From positions 124,001 to 188,000 of the forward strand of contig VTFK01000345.1 of NCBI GenBank assembly GCA_009617715.1: 64,000 nucleotides of DNA. The letters are read 5' to 3'. Shown here piece after piece: positions 36,180 to 49,086 of this stretch (its first letter is position 1; every line of letters begins with the position of its first letter). Source of the stretch: Plectrocnemia conspersa (taxonomy: Eukaryota > Arthropoda > Insecta > Trichoptera > Polycentropodidae). The notes beneath the pieces were generated by a model. That model was given only the letters and a program-made list of their open reading frames with translations. It did no database searches and was not told where the DNA came from. Both the position numbers and the translations under genes were made by a program.

Positions 36180-37440
36180 AAATACTGACGGGCTCTCTAC
36201 CTGCTTTCACTACTTATATTGCGCATAGGAGTTAGGTACTCAAATTAAAATAAGTTTATAAACTTTACAGAATTAAATAAGGACACCCACATATACAATA
36301 ATTAACTATAACTTTAACACAAGTCGTGTTGACTTGGAAAATCAGGGTTTGAATACCTTAAAAATATTTCAAAATAATAATGATTTGCGCATTTTCTTCC
36401 AAATCAGTTGTTAGTAATTTTCTTTAGTACTTTTCTAAATTTGTATTTAGGATATTTACTGAACCGTATTACGTAAATGATTAAATTGTTTACTGGCGTT
36501 GGTCTTACGTAGTCATAATTTAATAAAATTGTATTTGTTTTTGAGATAACTTAATAAGTGTCGGCTTTTATAAAATGACTTGTTAGTCTCCTTTCTAGTA
36601 ATTAAACAAGCCACAAAAGTGTATAAATTATAAAATAATGTTTTTATATAACCTTCAAACTACTTTCTTAAAATATTCGCGAAAAATTCATAAAGCTAAT
36701 ACACCGTGGCGAAGCTTTCAGATTTCAATTGGCACTGTGCAACAAACGACCGACTGTCGCCCACCCGAATATTACTCGGACGCCTTATTTGCTGAATTCA
36801 CATCTTCTTTACGGCCAAATTATCGTCCATTCAGGCGAAAAATTCCCATGTGTGTGTATGTGCGCGCGTTTCCCAGCACCCAACTGCACTTTTCGTTGGT
36901 GTAGGTAGGATTAGTCTGTTGCACGGTCGGTTGGTCTCTCCCACCTTCCATTTTCCCGCCACGGTTCTGCCTCGACGGCATTTTCCCAGATAAGCTCAGG
37001 TGTTTCGAGACTTCCCGAAATGTTTGACACAAATAAATGAGGACAAATCTACCGCACGGCGGAGAACACAATGGTCGCGATATTTTATGCATTCGGTGCA
37101 TTTTCATAGCGGCGCCGAGTTTCGGCGTCAAAATCCAAACTCTGGTGTTATAAATAATGCATGCATGTGTGCCAACCAGAATTTGGTACGTGTTTTTCTG
37201 CTACCGAATCCAAAAGCTTGTAATCTTCATAATAATTGGTTTGTGGGACCAGAGCAGACACGGTTTAATATGGTTCGCCGTCTTATAATCTCGAGTCGGG
37301 ATATCCAAATTTCCGGTCAAATGCGTTATCCAATTACCAGCAGGAAGTGCATCATAAGTTTGTGCGCGGAGTTATGAGCTAGGTTCTTATCGTACGATCT
37401 GCTAGTATAACTCTCGTTTCTTACCAAGCTGCGCTTAAGT
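36180..37440. other. AT-rich stretch then GC-richer island
   Basis: The island from about 36640 allows frames on both strands (36638-36904 plus, 36820-37131 minus, 37000-37377 plus, 125 codons), overlapping in conflicting phases and without domains. Confidence 0.3.
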
Positions 37441-37862
37441 CTATATACAATTGAAAATGTTATGCTACACTAATTTTGTAGCGTATTATATGAGGTTTAT
37501 CTTATATTGAATTGCCCTGAAATATGAAACTAATAGATTAAACTATAAAATAAAATAGTAAAACTATTACAATTTATTTCATTTTTAAATAGTTCCAGTA
37601 CAATTGATATTTAATGTTAATAATATATAATACATGTATATATTCGTAATTCTTTTCCTCGACCTTTCAAAGAAGCACTAAACAAAGACAGCCAAACAAT
37701 TAAACAAATTGATAAAAAAAGACAAATTATTTTCCGGGATGATTTAAAACAATAAATAGAAAAAAACTGTTGACAAAGTAATTTTAGTTTTAATAAATAT
37801 CAGTGAAACTGTATTTATACACGTACATTCAGAACATTTTTCCCGTAACGTTCTATACTCTA

Positions 37863-38177
37863 TTTGCGTTAACACAGTCAGTTCAAGAGCTATCCATTTA
37901 ATCAATATTCATAACTCAATTTGAGTTTACGTGCCTCTACTATTAAATTTAAAACACAAGATACTCCTGTTTATATTTTGAACAAATTTATAGAAATTAA
38001 AATCATTATCATATTTTTTTATATATCAATCAATCTAAGTTATGACAAATATATCGAAGGTATACCTGTATCGTGTACTTTAGAGCTAATTTTAGAAGCG
38101 TAAACCCAAACTTGCCATTTCTCTTTAATGAATAATTAATTAATAAATAGCTCTCGAACTGACTTTATTAACGCAAA
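37863..38177. mobile_element. MITE with long inverted repeats, TA-flanked
   Basis: The 315-base unit is flanked by TA. Its ends read TTTGCGTTAACACAGTCAGT on the left and TTTGCGTTAATAAAGTCAGT as the reverse complement of the right, with similarity continuing through a GAGCTAT block for about 50 bases. Both arms then reach a GTTTACG motif further in. A partial second copy lies in inverted orientation at 7907-8050. The TA duplication points to Tc1/mariner. The frame at 37921-38103 is not a gene. Confidence 0.8.
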
Positions 38178-38179
38178 TA

Positions 38180-38860
38180 TATTGTAGTGTAGTTAAAACT
38201 CAATTTTACTATTACACATGTGCTGTTTAAGCTCAAACTTAACACAAATAAATTAACAAAACGCAACTTGACCTAATGAAAGTTTAAAACTTATAGATTT
38301 AGAACTCATATTAGATTTAGTTGGGTTTGATAAACTCGTCTAGGTGAAGTTTGGTTTAACAACAATAGGTTAACACATCATCTGTTATGGTTTAAATATT
38401 ACGAAAAAATTCAATAAAAAATAATAACAAAAAAATGAAAAATTGATTAAATAACTGAAATTCTACATTTTTACAGCAATTAAATTATAGTGCTCAATTA
38501 TATATGTATGTTACAATGAATGGCTATTTTTATGTACAATTATTTTTTTAATAGTAAAAATATAATTGACTAACTAAGCCAGTGAAAATGTAGCAAACAA
38601 TTATTTTATATTATTACTGGTCAATATCAGTGAAACTGTATTGTTATTTTATTTATATGTATTATTTTATTGTTATTAGTCCTTTTGTCAAAACGCGTTG
38701 CTGTTTCCTTTTCATAAGTTGGAAATTGTTGTTTGAAAGACCACAAATTTTTTTTTTTTTCTTTATTCTCTACGTATGCTAGCGACAATAATGTCATGCC
38801 TCATAAGTTTGTACCTACTTCACGTGAAATATTAAGCATATATCTCAATATCGATTACAT
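38180..38860. other. AT-rich stretch
   Basis: Nothing supported. TATCAGTGAAACTGTAT at 38626-38642 also occurs at 37799-37815. Confidence 0.4.
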
Positions 38861-39182
38861 ACAACGACGCCAGTTTAGGAAGTCTCCAACCGGACTCTCA
38901 AGGTGCACCATTTGCATTGTGCACGAAGATTTCATAATAGCACTCGCTTAATTGCAAAATCAAAGCTCCGCAGATGCCGCTAATAATACCCGACCCACTT
39001 AGTGGAGCGGAGCAATTGTTTATGCAGCCGATGCAACGTCGCCGGGCTGCTCGCCCAAGGAGAAAATTTAAATAGTGCAATATGCACCCGGAGCCTCGGC
39101 TTTTGATTCAAATGCGATTTCCGCAGACGCCCCCACGATCCTAGGAATGGCAGCAGTAGCATCCAGGAGCCCACGATTGTTT

Positions 39183-39272
39183 TGCCCCCGTATTAATATT
39201 TCATGCACGTTACACAATCTATCTTGGTTATGTTGAAACTGTTGTAAATTAAATTTATTTCCTATTTTTTTC
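39183..39272. repeat. Duplicated island segment, copy A
   Basis: TGCCCCCGTATT followed by ATATTTCATGCACGTTACAC and the sequence to TTGGTTATG matches 41606-41655 at 49 of 50 positions. After a 5-base insertion in the other copy, similarity continues through TTGAAAC.GTTGTAAATT. Both copies lie in GC-richer islands, and their outer flanks are unrelated. Confidence 0.85.
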
Positions 39273-41605
39273 AACTCTCACTTTTGAAGTCACTCACTCA
39301 CATGGATACGTTTACTATGTTCAAGCTGTATTATACACGAAGATTCATATTTATTTTGTAACATACAAAGATAGTCGAGTGAATTGTAATGAAAAAAAAT
39401 CAATATGTGATAACAATTTAAGATTTTTTTTTTAATTTTCTATAAAGATGTTCACATTTTCTTCGCGTATTGAATACACTTCTAGATATTTTTATTTGTC
39501 TTATCTTTCAATTGAATACAAACATGTGTGTGTAATAAAATAAAATAAAGCTATGACAGTAACGTCTCATATCTCTCTCACACGGCAAAACAACAAGGAA
39601 ACCTAATGCCCCATACAAAAGGCGATATCAACAATGCGGACGCAATACGGCGTCAAACATCCAGATACATAGATGTATGAGAGAGGCAAACGAGCACAAT
39701 CATCGGTTCGGCGTGATTGAACAACAAGACGCAGCATCCAACCATTTCGTTCGCAATAAGCGTAGAAGGCTCCGGCTTCAAAGGAGGCCGCAAGACTGCG
39801 CTAAGCAAACTGCCTCTGAGGTTTCTTCTCTGTTCATTTGGCCTCAGTGTTGCGAGGGTGGGGTCACCCGTCTGGGAGCACCCTGGGGCCGGGCACAAGT
39901 GGGAAACAAATCATCCGGCTGTCATATAAGTCTCACAGGAAGATCCATTGCACGACGCCGTTTTATTTGCGAATCTCAGCCGCATTGTGCACACAAGATA
40001 TTTATTATTCGATGCATTTGAACACAAAAATCGAACATTTTTGCTTGCGCGTGGGATTTATAGCCCGTGACATATTCGAATGAAATGTCGGAAGATTTTG
40101 GTTTCATTGCTCAATTTTGTAGTTTCGAGGAACACGTAGCAATTCAACCGTTGTGATGATTCTCAACTCTGTATAAATATAACAGTTATATAAACTGTTT
40201 TTCGATAAAAATCTTATCACATATTTCGCAAATTTCAAATTATATACGCAAATTTCATAAGCTGTCCGGATGGCCGGCGGCCGTGAATGACGTCCGGATG
40301 GCGGCTTTTGTCCCGTACAGCTGGCATATTTGCGCGCGATCGAAAAATGTGCCAAATAATCGCAAATTTTAAATTGTCATAATAATAAAATTACGCTACT
40401 GATAATTATAAAAGTGTGTGTGGGCACTCACCAATACAATATCAGTGAAAACTTTTCGGTCGTAAATATACAATTTAGGCAAAATATTTGTCGGCTTTTG
40501 CAAAATGCCATAAGGCATAAAAATGATACTTCAAATACGAACACCACATTTGTGACTATCCTAGAATTTGTCGCCATCGATTCTAAATAAGAATTCGTTA
40601 TGGTGTGACATTTTTATAAACCGATCTACGAAAAAACATAAGGATATTCGAAAAGATTTTTTTTTAACAAAATCAAGTACCACTTATTATTTTTTAATTA
40701 TTTAATTTTTAATAAGAAAAAAATATAATAACAATATCTGTTAGAATAATATATTATCAAAAATATAATTAATCCCTTTTGGTGCCCTAAAATATTTAAA
40801 GTTGTCAATAAGAGTCTGTTTAAGTCCCTGATAAGCATGTGGTATTAAAGCTTGACCAAGTGACCACGATGCAGCATTCGACGTGCGTGTTAACCATAGA
40901 ACGCCTACGCACATACTGAAATTGAAGCGAGTTACTCGTTCTATCTCAGTTTGCGAAAAACCATATCATAATCTCACTTAACACGCGAGAGAGCGAAAGA
41001 GGAAGTATCTCACCGCTCGCGCTCAAAAGAGCAGCTCTGACTTTGGTTTCTTTGACTTCGGTCCGTTTGCCGACAATGTTCAGAAGCGCTCGAAGCTGGC
41101 CAAGTCGACTGAATTACCCCCACTTTACCTCCCGTTCTCGGTAACCTCGGAGAACTTCCGAGAGATTTTAGACCGAGCTCGACCGAAGTAGTCCCGAAGT
41201 AACAGAACTGAACTGTAAATCAGACAACTGTCAATAATCACGTGTATTGAAAGTGTCAAATGTTATCTTTTAACAACATATTTACGAAATAGAATGCTTA
41301 ACCACAGCGTAACGAGTTAAATTGTTCAATTGTTTTAAAAACAAAAATAAAATTTTTGTATGAATTCTGTATCGAAATTTACGGGATGATTATTGTAAAT
41401 TTTATCGTGCTACTAAGCGAAACTTTTTTCTCTTTGTGAATGGAAGTTAAATTAAAAACATCTTAATACAAGATATATACTTGAAGTTAAGAATGATTTA
41501 CACTCATATGCACAAAAGGTAACGCATCGGACATACATCAGATACATCAACACGTCAGATTTCACATTGTTTACCCTTCCCCCGCGCCCCGCACTGCTGC
41601 GTAGA

Positions 41606-41700
41606 TGCCCCCGTATTCATATTTCATGCACGTTACACAATCTATCTTGGTTATGCCTCCTTGAAACGGTTGTAAATTCCATTTATGTCTTTTTTTACGT
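41606..41700. repeat. Duplicated island segment, copy B
   Basis: Direct repeat of 39183-39272, 2423 bases away and in the same orientation, with five extra bases (CCTCC) after TTGGTTATG. That length difference and the unmatched frames argue against a coding role. Confidence 0.85.
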
Positions 41701-42817
41701 CGCCCCCGGGGCGCGGGGGCAAAAGCCCCCAGGTCCGTAACGGGATTTTCGTACATCAACGGCGCGATATTTGCTGAGGTGCCACAATTTATTACACGTA
41801 AAAAGAAGAGACTGCGCCGCAACCGTTCTGCGGGGAATTTATTCCAGGGCCGGAACTGGGGCACAACACACTGAGACACGGGCATTAATAAAACCAATCG
41901 TGTCGTTTTTAATGCTTACATGTGTGTGAGGCGGCTGGGGGGCGTTTCGGTTCTAGGGGGCGAACGCCACTGCGAGGCGGTGGTAAGATGTCGTGTTTGC
42001 GCGCCGCTGAGTATTTTGTTACAAAATAATCTCGCCCCGTTATCAGACGGAAAGAGATGTAGCAAAGGGGATTTTTCAATTTAACGTTGTTTCGACCGTG
42101 ACACACACATACATACATATGTGTATGTATATATGTAGTACACATGGCGCAGAGGGCTTTCGTGTTGCCAGATCGCTCGCTCTTTATCATTGGCAATGTT
42201 TCGGAATTTAATTGATTTATCACAATTATCCGAGCGGGTAATGTGCGGCACGGAGGGAAAAATAAAGCACGGTACAAAACGAGGCTTTATTAGATTGAAA
42301 ATGTGTCGTGACGTAACGGGCTTGGTTCATTTATTTTTATTTATAAAATAAAACTGAAATATTAGGCTCATAAAAAAATATTTATAAATTATAGTGTAAT
42401 TTTAAACCGAAACGCATTTTTTTAACTGATTGCTGTTTAATGTTTATATATGGTTTTACTCCTCAAAAATAAATTCTAAAGACAAAATAAGAATATGAAA
42501 ACGATGCTTTCTAATTATAGAAAAAAACAGGTTATTTATCAAAGCAACAAACAAAATTCTGATTATCGAAAAGTGCCAATATAGAAAGGTTTGTGAAAGA
42601 TTATACATATATTAAAGAAAATAAATAAATTATAACATTGAAAAGCGTGTTTTAAAAGAGCTTTTAAAATACGCAAAAAAATTTTATGAGTACGACCGTG
42701 ATACATTTAAAATGCCTATAAGCCACAAATAAATATATGACATGACTAAAAGTAGCAGATCAGACTGAATAAAAATCAATCAAACCTTATTAACTAAAAA
42801 ACAGTTTACACTACAAT

Positions 42818-43002
<185 letters not shown>

Positions 43003-43239
43003 AATAACAAAATCATTTCATACAGCTAAATATCTTGGAATGACATTGGAAATTTATAGCTTGTTTTATTTTTTTTATGTTAATAAACAGTAAAATTTTG
43101 TTTATCAATAAACTAATAAACAAATTTAAATACATATTTTTCTTTTTACAGCAAAAGTCGATTATAGTAAAAATGTTCCGAGATATTTTCGTCGAGGATT
43201 CTTGAAATGATATATCACCTACAAAAGAGGTTCACAAGC

Positions 43240-43870
43240 CAAAAAAGATTAAAAAGCGCTGCTTCAGACCATTGCCCACATCGCGGTCTACTGCTTACTC
43301 TATATAGTACGTGCACATTTCACATTAGAGCGTCTTAGGTGTTTTGACACATCTTCACAACAAAAAAATATTATTATAAAAAAACAAACACATTGGTTTC
43401 TTTGAATCAGTAGCGCTTAGAGGCAAAGATCTTGCGATGCCACGGGTGCTTGCGTTGCACACTCGTAAATTCGAATAACGTTTTCATTTTAATAATACCC
43501 AGGTCGTCGTCGGCCATAAAACAGCTAGCTAGTCTTCCCAAAACGCTGAATGTATAATATAATAATATGTCGCGCTGTCCTCGTCCGGCTAGTGGCCATT
43601 TATCAACCGTTTTTCGTTCTACACCCCCGCCGGTCGAAAGTATCTCTTCTGTGTGGCTTCTTGCTCGCTCTTGCGCCACAATGGCCCCAAGACGCCCGCT
43701 ACAAGATGGCAATTTAAATATCATTGGAAGCTTACCAAATTTCTTAAACTTGTTGAAATGGACGCACTGGTATAAATTTTCATATAATTATAATACGCCG
43801 GCGCTCAATTTTGCAGCGGGACGCTGGAGAATGGTTCCATCGAGCGACGCTCTATTTTGAAGATGATATT
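43240..43870. other. GC-richer non-coding island
   Basis: Opposed frames of 105 and 97 codons (43407-43724 minus, 43567-43860 plus) overlap, so at most one could be real. Neither has a domain. Confidence 0.3.
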
Positions 43871-44094
43871 TTTAAATTTATTTTATCTTCTTATGGTAAC
43901 GACACAGTACAAATATTTTTAATAAATTATTTTATTTATAGTAGACAGAGAAATATTTTACAGCTAATAAAATTATTAACACACTAAAGGTTGGCAAATT
44001 AAAAAAGTAGTATTATAAAATATTATAACTTAGCATTCTGGTTTTTATTTTTGGATTGTCAAGAAATTTTATTAAATAAGAAAATAAATTTAAC

Positions 44095-44400
44095 ATATGT
44101 GATTAAAATAGTACAGTATATTCTTTCAGATATTATTATATTTTTGATGAACAGAATACAAGATGATCCTTAAAGGGAACAAACTTCAATAGGATGATGA
44201 TTTGTTAAAAGGATTAGAACGGATCGATCTACTTTTACGATTTACATATTTTATATTTCAAACAAGATAAAGATAAAAAAAGCTAATTTGGATTATTAAT
44301 ATAAAGATTAAAGCTCACCGACAGACAAATTTTACATCTGTGAAAACCCCATGCATATTTGCAATCTATAGATTCCCACACCATCGACAGAATGCAAATC
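44095..44400. repeat. Dispersed repeat of unknown family, copy 2
   Basis: This carries the same ordered blocks as 35440-35820 (CATATGTGATTAAAATA, CTTCAATAGGATGATGATTT, CGGATCGATCTACTT, GACAGACAAATTTTA, CTGTGAAAACCCC) in the same orientation. The middle section is shorter than in copy 1. Confidence 0.65.
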
Positions 44401-46580
44401 CTATCAAATTAATAAAACCAATTAAAAAAATATTCTAATTGCCATTAGAATATTTTTGACCTCTATTAAAAGTTTTTTAAAAATCACGCAAATTTTAAAA
44501 CACGTACTTTTTTATGCAGCGGTGTGAAATAGCAGCGTTAATAAATATTAATACAAATGTAATTTTTAACAAAAAAGTCTCTATTAAAGGTCTCCAGAAA
44601 GCAGCGAATTTCTTGAAGAACAAGGTTTTCGATTTTGTTCTCGAAAAGAAACACATTAAAAAAAAATAAGCATTAAAGTTTATCTTTCGTACAAAACTAG
44701 ACTGTCTGATTAACGCTATTCTGGTGTAAGAATTAATTAATTGGTCAAACAATATTTTATATTTTAGCCTATTATGGAGCAATACAATCTCAATCTTGAT
44801 TTTGTAAATGCAGTTAAAAAAAATATTCAGCTCTGTAAAAATATAATACCACTTCAAAGAAAAAGAGCTTTCACTTAAATGTAAAAGAGAATGACCAACC
44901 TTTAACCGTGTAGTTGACATAAATAACTACCAAGCAGTACTTTCAACAAAGAAAATTAAACGTTAACTAATCAGAACATTAAATATATTTGTATAAAAAA
45001 AAATCCGTTTAGTAAAATAGTTAATTTGCATATTTGGTATAAAATTTAAAAAAATAGTTATTGAATGTATAGTAATTAGGGACAATGCGACAATAATCAT
45101 ATATGTTTTCTTTTACAATGACAACTTGGTCAGGCTAAAAGTAATTGCATTTTCCTCTATACATGTAAGATTTATCAGTTAAAGAAAATTATTCAACCAC
45201 AAGCATGTACCTATAAACTTTCTTGCAAAGCAATCAATTTTTTTTTAATTTATTAACCTATTTAAAAATTATATGAAGACGTTAAATTTATAGACGAGAA
45301 TATAAGGATCCGATAAAAGTTCTTAAGATGAAAAAATATTTTTTACAGCAAATGTAAGAAGCGTTAAACACCAGAGATGAATAAATGAAAATAGACTGCG
45401 ACTGAATAGAGACCAAAAGAAAAGTAAATATTACAATAGGCAAGTAGAAAATTTTTCTCTTTTTATTTGGTGAAAAAGTTTGCTTCACATTATTATTATG
45501 ATATATTTTTTTTTAATTATGCAAGTATTTATAATATTAATTTTCCCAGATAAATCGTGTCGAAAACTTTCGACTCTATTTTTCCGCAGTTCTCCTGTCA
45601 TTGTCACAAAAATTTGTAATTTTATGATTTTTATACGGTTTGACAAAAATAATGTTTTATTAACACAGTTTTATTGCAAAAAAAATCTTAATTGCGCCCT
45701 ATCTTTCTTAAGAAATTAGATATTACAAAATAAAATATTTTACTATTTATTTACAAGGTGTGACAGTCAGTAAAATAGCATAATATTTAAGGGATGTTAG
45801 AAACGTGACTTGGGCATGAACAAAACAGAAACAGTTTAAGAGAATTTTATACAAAAAAATCTAGAAAAATTATTCTATTTACTACCAAAAAAGACAGCTA
45901 ATTTATATAGTGTATTTTTTTAATGCAACATTAAAGGTATCAGCTGAATGCGTTTCAACGTGTTAAACACGATCAACAACCATTTATTAAGTAATATGAC
46001 AATAGAGCTAAATCAAAGGCAATAAAACCAGTAATCTATTTTATTAATTATAAAATATTATTACAGCCTACGTAGAAATCCGAAACCGATTTAATTTAAA
46101 TTTATGCTAGATAAAAAAAATGTATTTACAAGATAATACGTTACATCAAAGTGAGTGCAGTATATAAGAATATAAATGCAAAAAAAAATTGCTGCATATG
46201 ATTACTCTAATTTTTTTTATGTCTTTGTGTCAGCGTCCAAATATCGATAGCTAAACATTAACAAACTTATTTAATATAAATTGTTTAATATTGTAATTAG
46301 AAATAAATCGTGTTCATGAATAAATCTCAAGCAACACTTCACTTTTTTCTTAATTTAATTTAAAATTATTTATCAAAGTATTAAATAAACTCAACTGTAA
46401 TTTACGCAAAATAGAAATAATATATACAACGTTAAATACATATAATAATCATAAATTTAAATTTGTGTTTACACAATAAAGGTAAACATACATGTTTAGT
46501 CTACTGTGGATCGAATTATTAACACATTGTTGATAAATACACATTTAGATCAGTTACTGCTGAATATATTATATGCGGTG
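44400..46580. other. AT-rich stretch with a 141-codon minus frame
   Basis: The frame 44495-44920 is the longest in the window apart from the Jockey RT. It is rich in F, I and K, has no recognised domain and sits just beyond a dispersed repeat. It may be old transposon sequence or chance. Confidence 0.3.
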
Positions 46581-46588
46581 TATTGTAG

Positions 46589-46666
46589 CAGAGGTGGCCA
46601 AGAAAAATATTTCAAATGACTAGATATTCTATTTACTAAAAATTATAATTTAAATAGACATCTCTG
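46589..46666. mobile_element. Possible tiny hAT-like MITE
   Basis: The left end CAGAGGTGGCC and the reverse complement of the right end CAGAGATGTCT agree at 8 of 11 positions around an AT-rich 78-base unit. CAGAGGTGG is a common hAT terminus. The flanking 8-mers do not match, so this is weak. Confidence 0.25.
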
Positions 46667-46770
46667 GTGCACAGCAAACAAAAATGTATGTATATCATTA
46701 AAAAATAAATTTAATCCTCTGCGGTTCTGAATAAATTAATACGCCATATAGATACTTAAATATTACATAC

Positions 46771-46849
46771 CAGTTGCTTCTTTTTAAGCAACGGTCTGCG
46801 TTTACTCACTTCGCCGAAGGAATACTTTAGCGTTTTCTTACGTCTTCGT
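46771..46849 (-). other. Possible small exon, basic peptide, minus strand
   Basis: On the minus strand, a pyrimidine-containing CAATAG acceptor-like site is followed by 79 bases open in one frame, giving RRRKKTLKYSFGEVSKRRPL then LKKKQL, and then a good donor CTG/GTATGT. Length and splice signals fit a microexon upstream of the Rbp6-like exon on the same strand. The peptide, very rich in Lys and Arg, matches nothing I know and is not part of any Musashi RRM. Chance is quite possible. Confidence 0.2.
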
Positions 46850-47139
46850 CTATTGACATTGCAATAAAAGGGATTTGAGAACGAAAGCCCGTTTGTGGAA
46901 AAATACAAGGCAAACACAGGCAAGATGAGGAACGGTCACAAGAAAAGAATAAGAAGTGCTTTTTTAACGCATTCATAGCATAGCTGCAAAGTTTGCGCAA
47001 TTTCATTTTATATCACCGCCCAATCCGAATTTAAGTATACATAATTGTTAAAATACTGTTTGAGTATTTTGAATCGCACTGTATTATTTCCTATTCATTG
47101 AATGACACTAACAAATGATCGAGCAGTCAAATATTTTTT

Positions 47140-47560
47140 TGCGTCATTTGAGCTCAAAACGTGACATTTCTATATGAGTGCTTACATATATATGTAAAAA
47201 TATGTTTGTGTAAAAAGCGACAAATTAACGAGGGCCATTCGCAGCCCCCCATCTCATTACGACGGACGATCAAAACGTTGCGAGGATTTTCGCAATTTAC
47301 CGGTTGCAATTTTCGCGAGTGTCAAAAGCTTTTCGCACCCGAGCTTAACTGCAAATATTTTTCATGAAATTAATTATCGGACGCGTGTTTGTCAGGGGAT
47401 TTGATATATGATTTTTTTTCAATTTAATCGCTTGTGCGTAATATTCAATCAGAGTCAAAATAAGCGCATTCAAAAATGAATGTAAAACCTCGATATAACG
47501 AACCTCTATGAAACTGACAAAATATCCGGTCAAATGTGAAAATTGTTAAAAACATCCTGT
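47140..47560. other. GC-richer non-coding island
   Basis: Mixed sequence with CCCCCCATCTCATTACGACGG. Short conflicting frames only. Confidence 0.3.
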
Positions 47561-47867
47561 TCTGCCCATGATTATTACGTCAAACATCATTGCACTACAT
47601 TAGATAAAATATTATTAATGTGATCGTTGATTTAGCAATATTTTCAGATTTGGCAATATTTTCAAAGTCGATGATATACAAGATAATTCGTATATCCGAT
47701 CTTGCGGATTTAGGTAAATACATAGAGCTAAAACAAAACATTAATTTTTGTGCCGCATTTGTCAGGATTGTCTATTTATTCTTAGTATTTTTCTAAACGC
47801 AATCATTGGATTTTAAATATAAATCATTTTAAAATTATATATTTTTCTAGTTCATTCTAATTTGCTT

Positions 47868-49086
47868 TTTTTTTTTTTTTTTATAAAAGTTTATTTCTTT
47901 AATAGACATAGGTAAAATAGCATACAGATATATTAAATGCACAATACTGGTTTATAACCATTTACATTGTTTACAAATTGTTAAGTTATACAATAACATA
48001 AAAGAATAATAAATTATACGAGAGTATACTAAATTAAAGGAAAAATACATAAAACCTTTTACAAATTTAAAAAACCAAAAAAAAAAAAAAAAATTTTGGA
48101 AAAGAATGAAGCAGATGAGAAAAACAAATTATACAAAATACATTTTATACAAAATAAAACACATACAAAGGTAAATAAACCTAGCCCTGTAGACCTGAAA
48201 CTGATGACACTGCGATGAGCTTAACTGCATCAAAGCAATATGTGCTTAGGCATTTTATGTTTGTATTTAAATTTAAGTTTTGCTTTGTCGTAATCACCGA
48301 TTCTTGAAATTAGTGGGTTTGCGTGGTCTCGCGAGATTTTTTTATAGTATTTTTCGGTTTGATAATAACAGTATTCTTTAATGGTAGGAATTAAATGTTT
48401 GGTGTGAAGTTTTTTAAGGTTAGTATAAAACGGTGTATTATAAATTATTTTTATGGCTTTATTTTGGATTACTTGAAGTTTATTAAAATTACTATTACTC
48501 GCGTTACTCCACACTGAACAAGCGTAAGTTAAAACAGGTCTGATTAATTGTCTATAGACTAGAATTTTATTTTTTATTGTTAGCGCACTTTTTCTATTAA
48601 ATATTGATTTTAGAGCCGCAATGGCGCCGAGCCCTTTCGACCGGAGTTCAGTTATATGTTTATTGAATTTTAGTCTGGAGTCCAGGTGTATACCCAGGTA
48701 TTTAACGCTCGCTCTCCATTCAATGTTATGCCCTTGTTCACTTTTAATGGGTGCAGGCAAGGGTTGTCTACGTTTAGTGAATATTATAGCTTCTGTTTTG
48801 TCTTGATTAATTTTAATTCTCCATTTCATAAAATATTTTTTTAAGTTTTCAAGGGATTTTTGAAGTTTGACTGCAATAGGTTTAAGACCATAAGAACTAG
48901 TAAGGATTGCGGTGTCGTCAGCGTACATTGAGAGTTTAGTATTTTTTAACATTGGAATATCATTAGTATATAGAATGAAGAGAAACGGGCCAAGTATACT
49001 TCCTTGAGGAACACCAGCTGGTATTTTACGCGGCGTCGAAAATGTATTATTTAGCGAAACAACATAGCTTCGATTCTTCAGGTAAG
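47868..49086 (-). mobile_element. 5'-truncated Jockey-type non-LTR retrotransposon with target-site duplication
   Basis: A minus-strand insertion is bounded by the perfect 14-base direct repeat ATTCTAATTTGCTT at 47854-47867 and 49087-49100. On the + strand a T run follows the left copy at once, which is the poly(A) tail of a minus-strand element. The high-coordinate end starts abruptly inside the reverse-transcriptase frame, the usual 5' truncation of target-primed reverse transcription. About 360 bases of A-rich 3' untranslated sequence lie between the stop codon and the tail. The open frame and intact duplication suggest a fairly recent insertion. Confidence 0.9.
48230..49084 (-). pseudogene. 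Truncated Jockey-type reverse transcriptase ORF (C-terminal 284 residues)
   Basis: The frame is open from the truncation point to a TGA at 48230, with no start codon of its own. It contains the RT motif PAGVPQGSILGPFLF (about residues 22-36), the catalytic YADD (about 54-57), the KYLGIHLDSRLKF motif (about 128-140) and the typical LINE tail with QLIRPVLTYACSVW and LQVIQNKAIKIIYNTPFY. These are ordered as in the palm-to-thumb and C-terminal part of Jockey-clade ORF2 proteins. The endonuclease, RT fingers and first catalytic aspartate are missing, so the copy is dead although it has no internal stop or frameshift. Confidence 0.9.

Larger units (their letters stand above)
38860..42300. other. 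Cluster of GC-richer islands
   Basis: Islands at about 38860-39250, 39560-40360, 40860-41220 and 41570-42300, separated by AT-rich gaps. The last has a palindromic GC core (CGCCCCCGGGGCGCGGGGGC near 41700). Many conflicting short frames (for example 39653-40083 in four phases) and no domain. Two of the islands share the 49/50 duplicated segment. Confidence 0.35.

Noticed and set aside
39653..40083. Several overlapping frames on both strands
   Set aside because: Conflicting phases over the same bases and no motif; typical of a region with low stop density.
40980..41220. GAAGT/ACTTC-type repeats considered as transposon ends
   Set aside because: Blocks such as ACTTCGGTCCG and CGACCGAAGTAG are inverted but very short, with no flanking duplication.
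44495..44920. 141-codon minus frame
   Set aside because: AT-driven composition (F, I, K), no recognisable motif; kept only as a note in the stretch description.
48621..48806. 61-codon + frame
   Set aside because: Antisense shadow of the Jockey reverse transcriptase.
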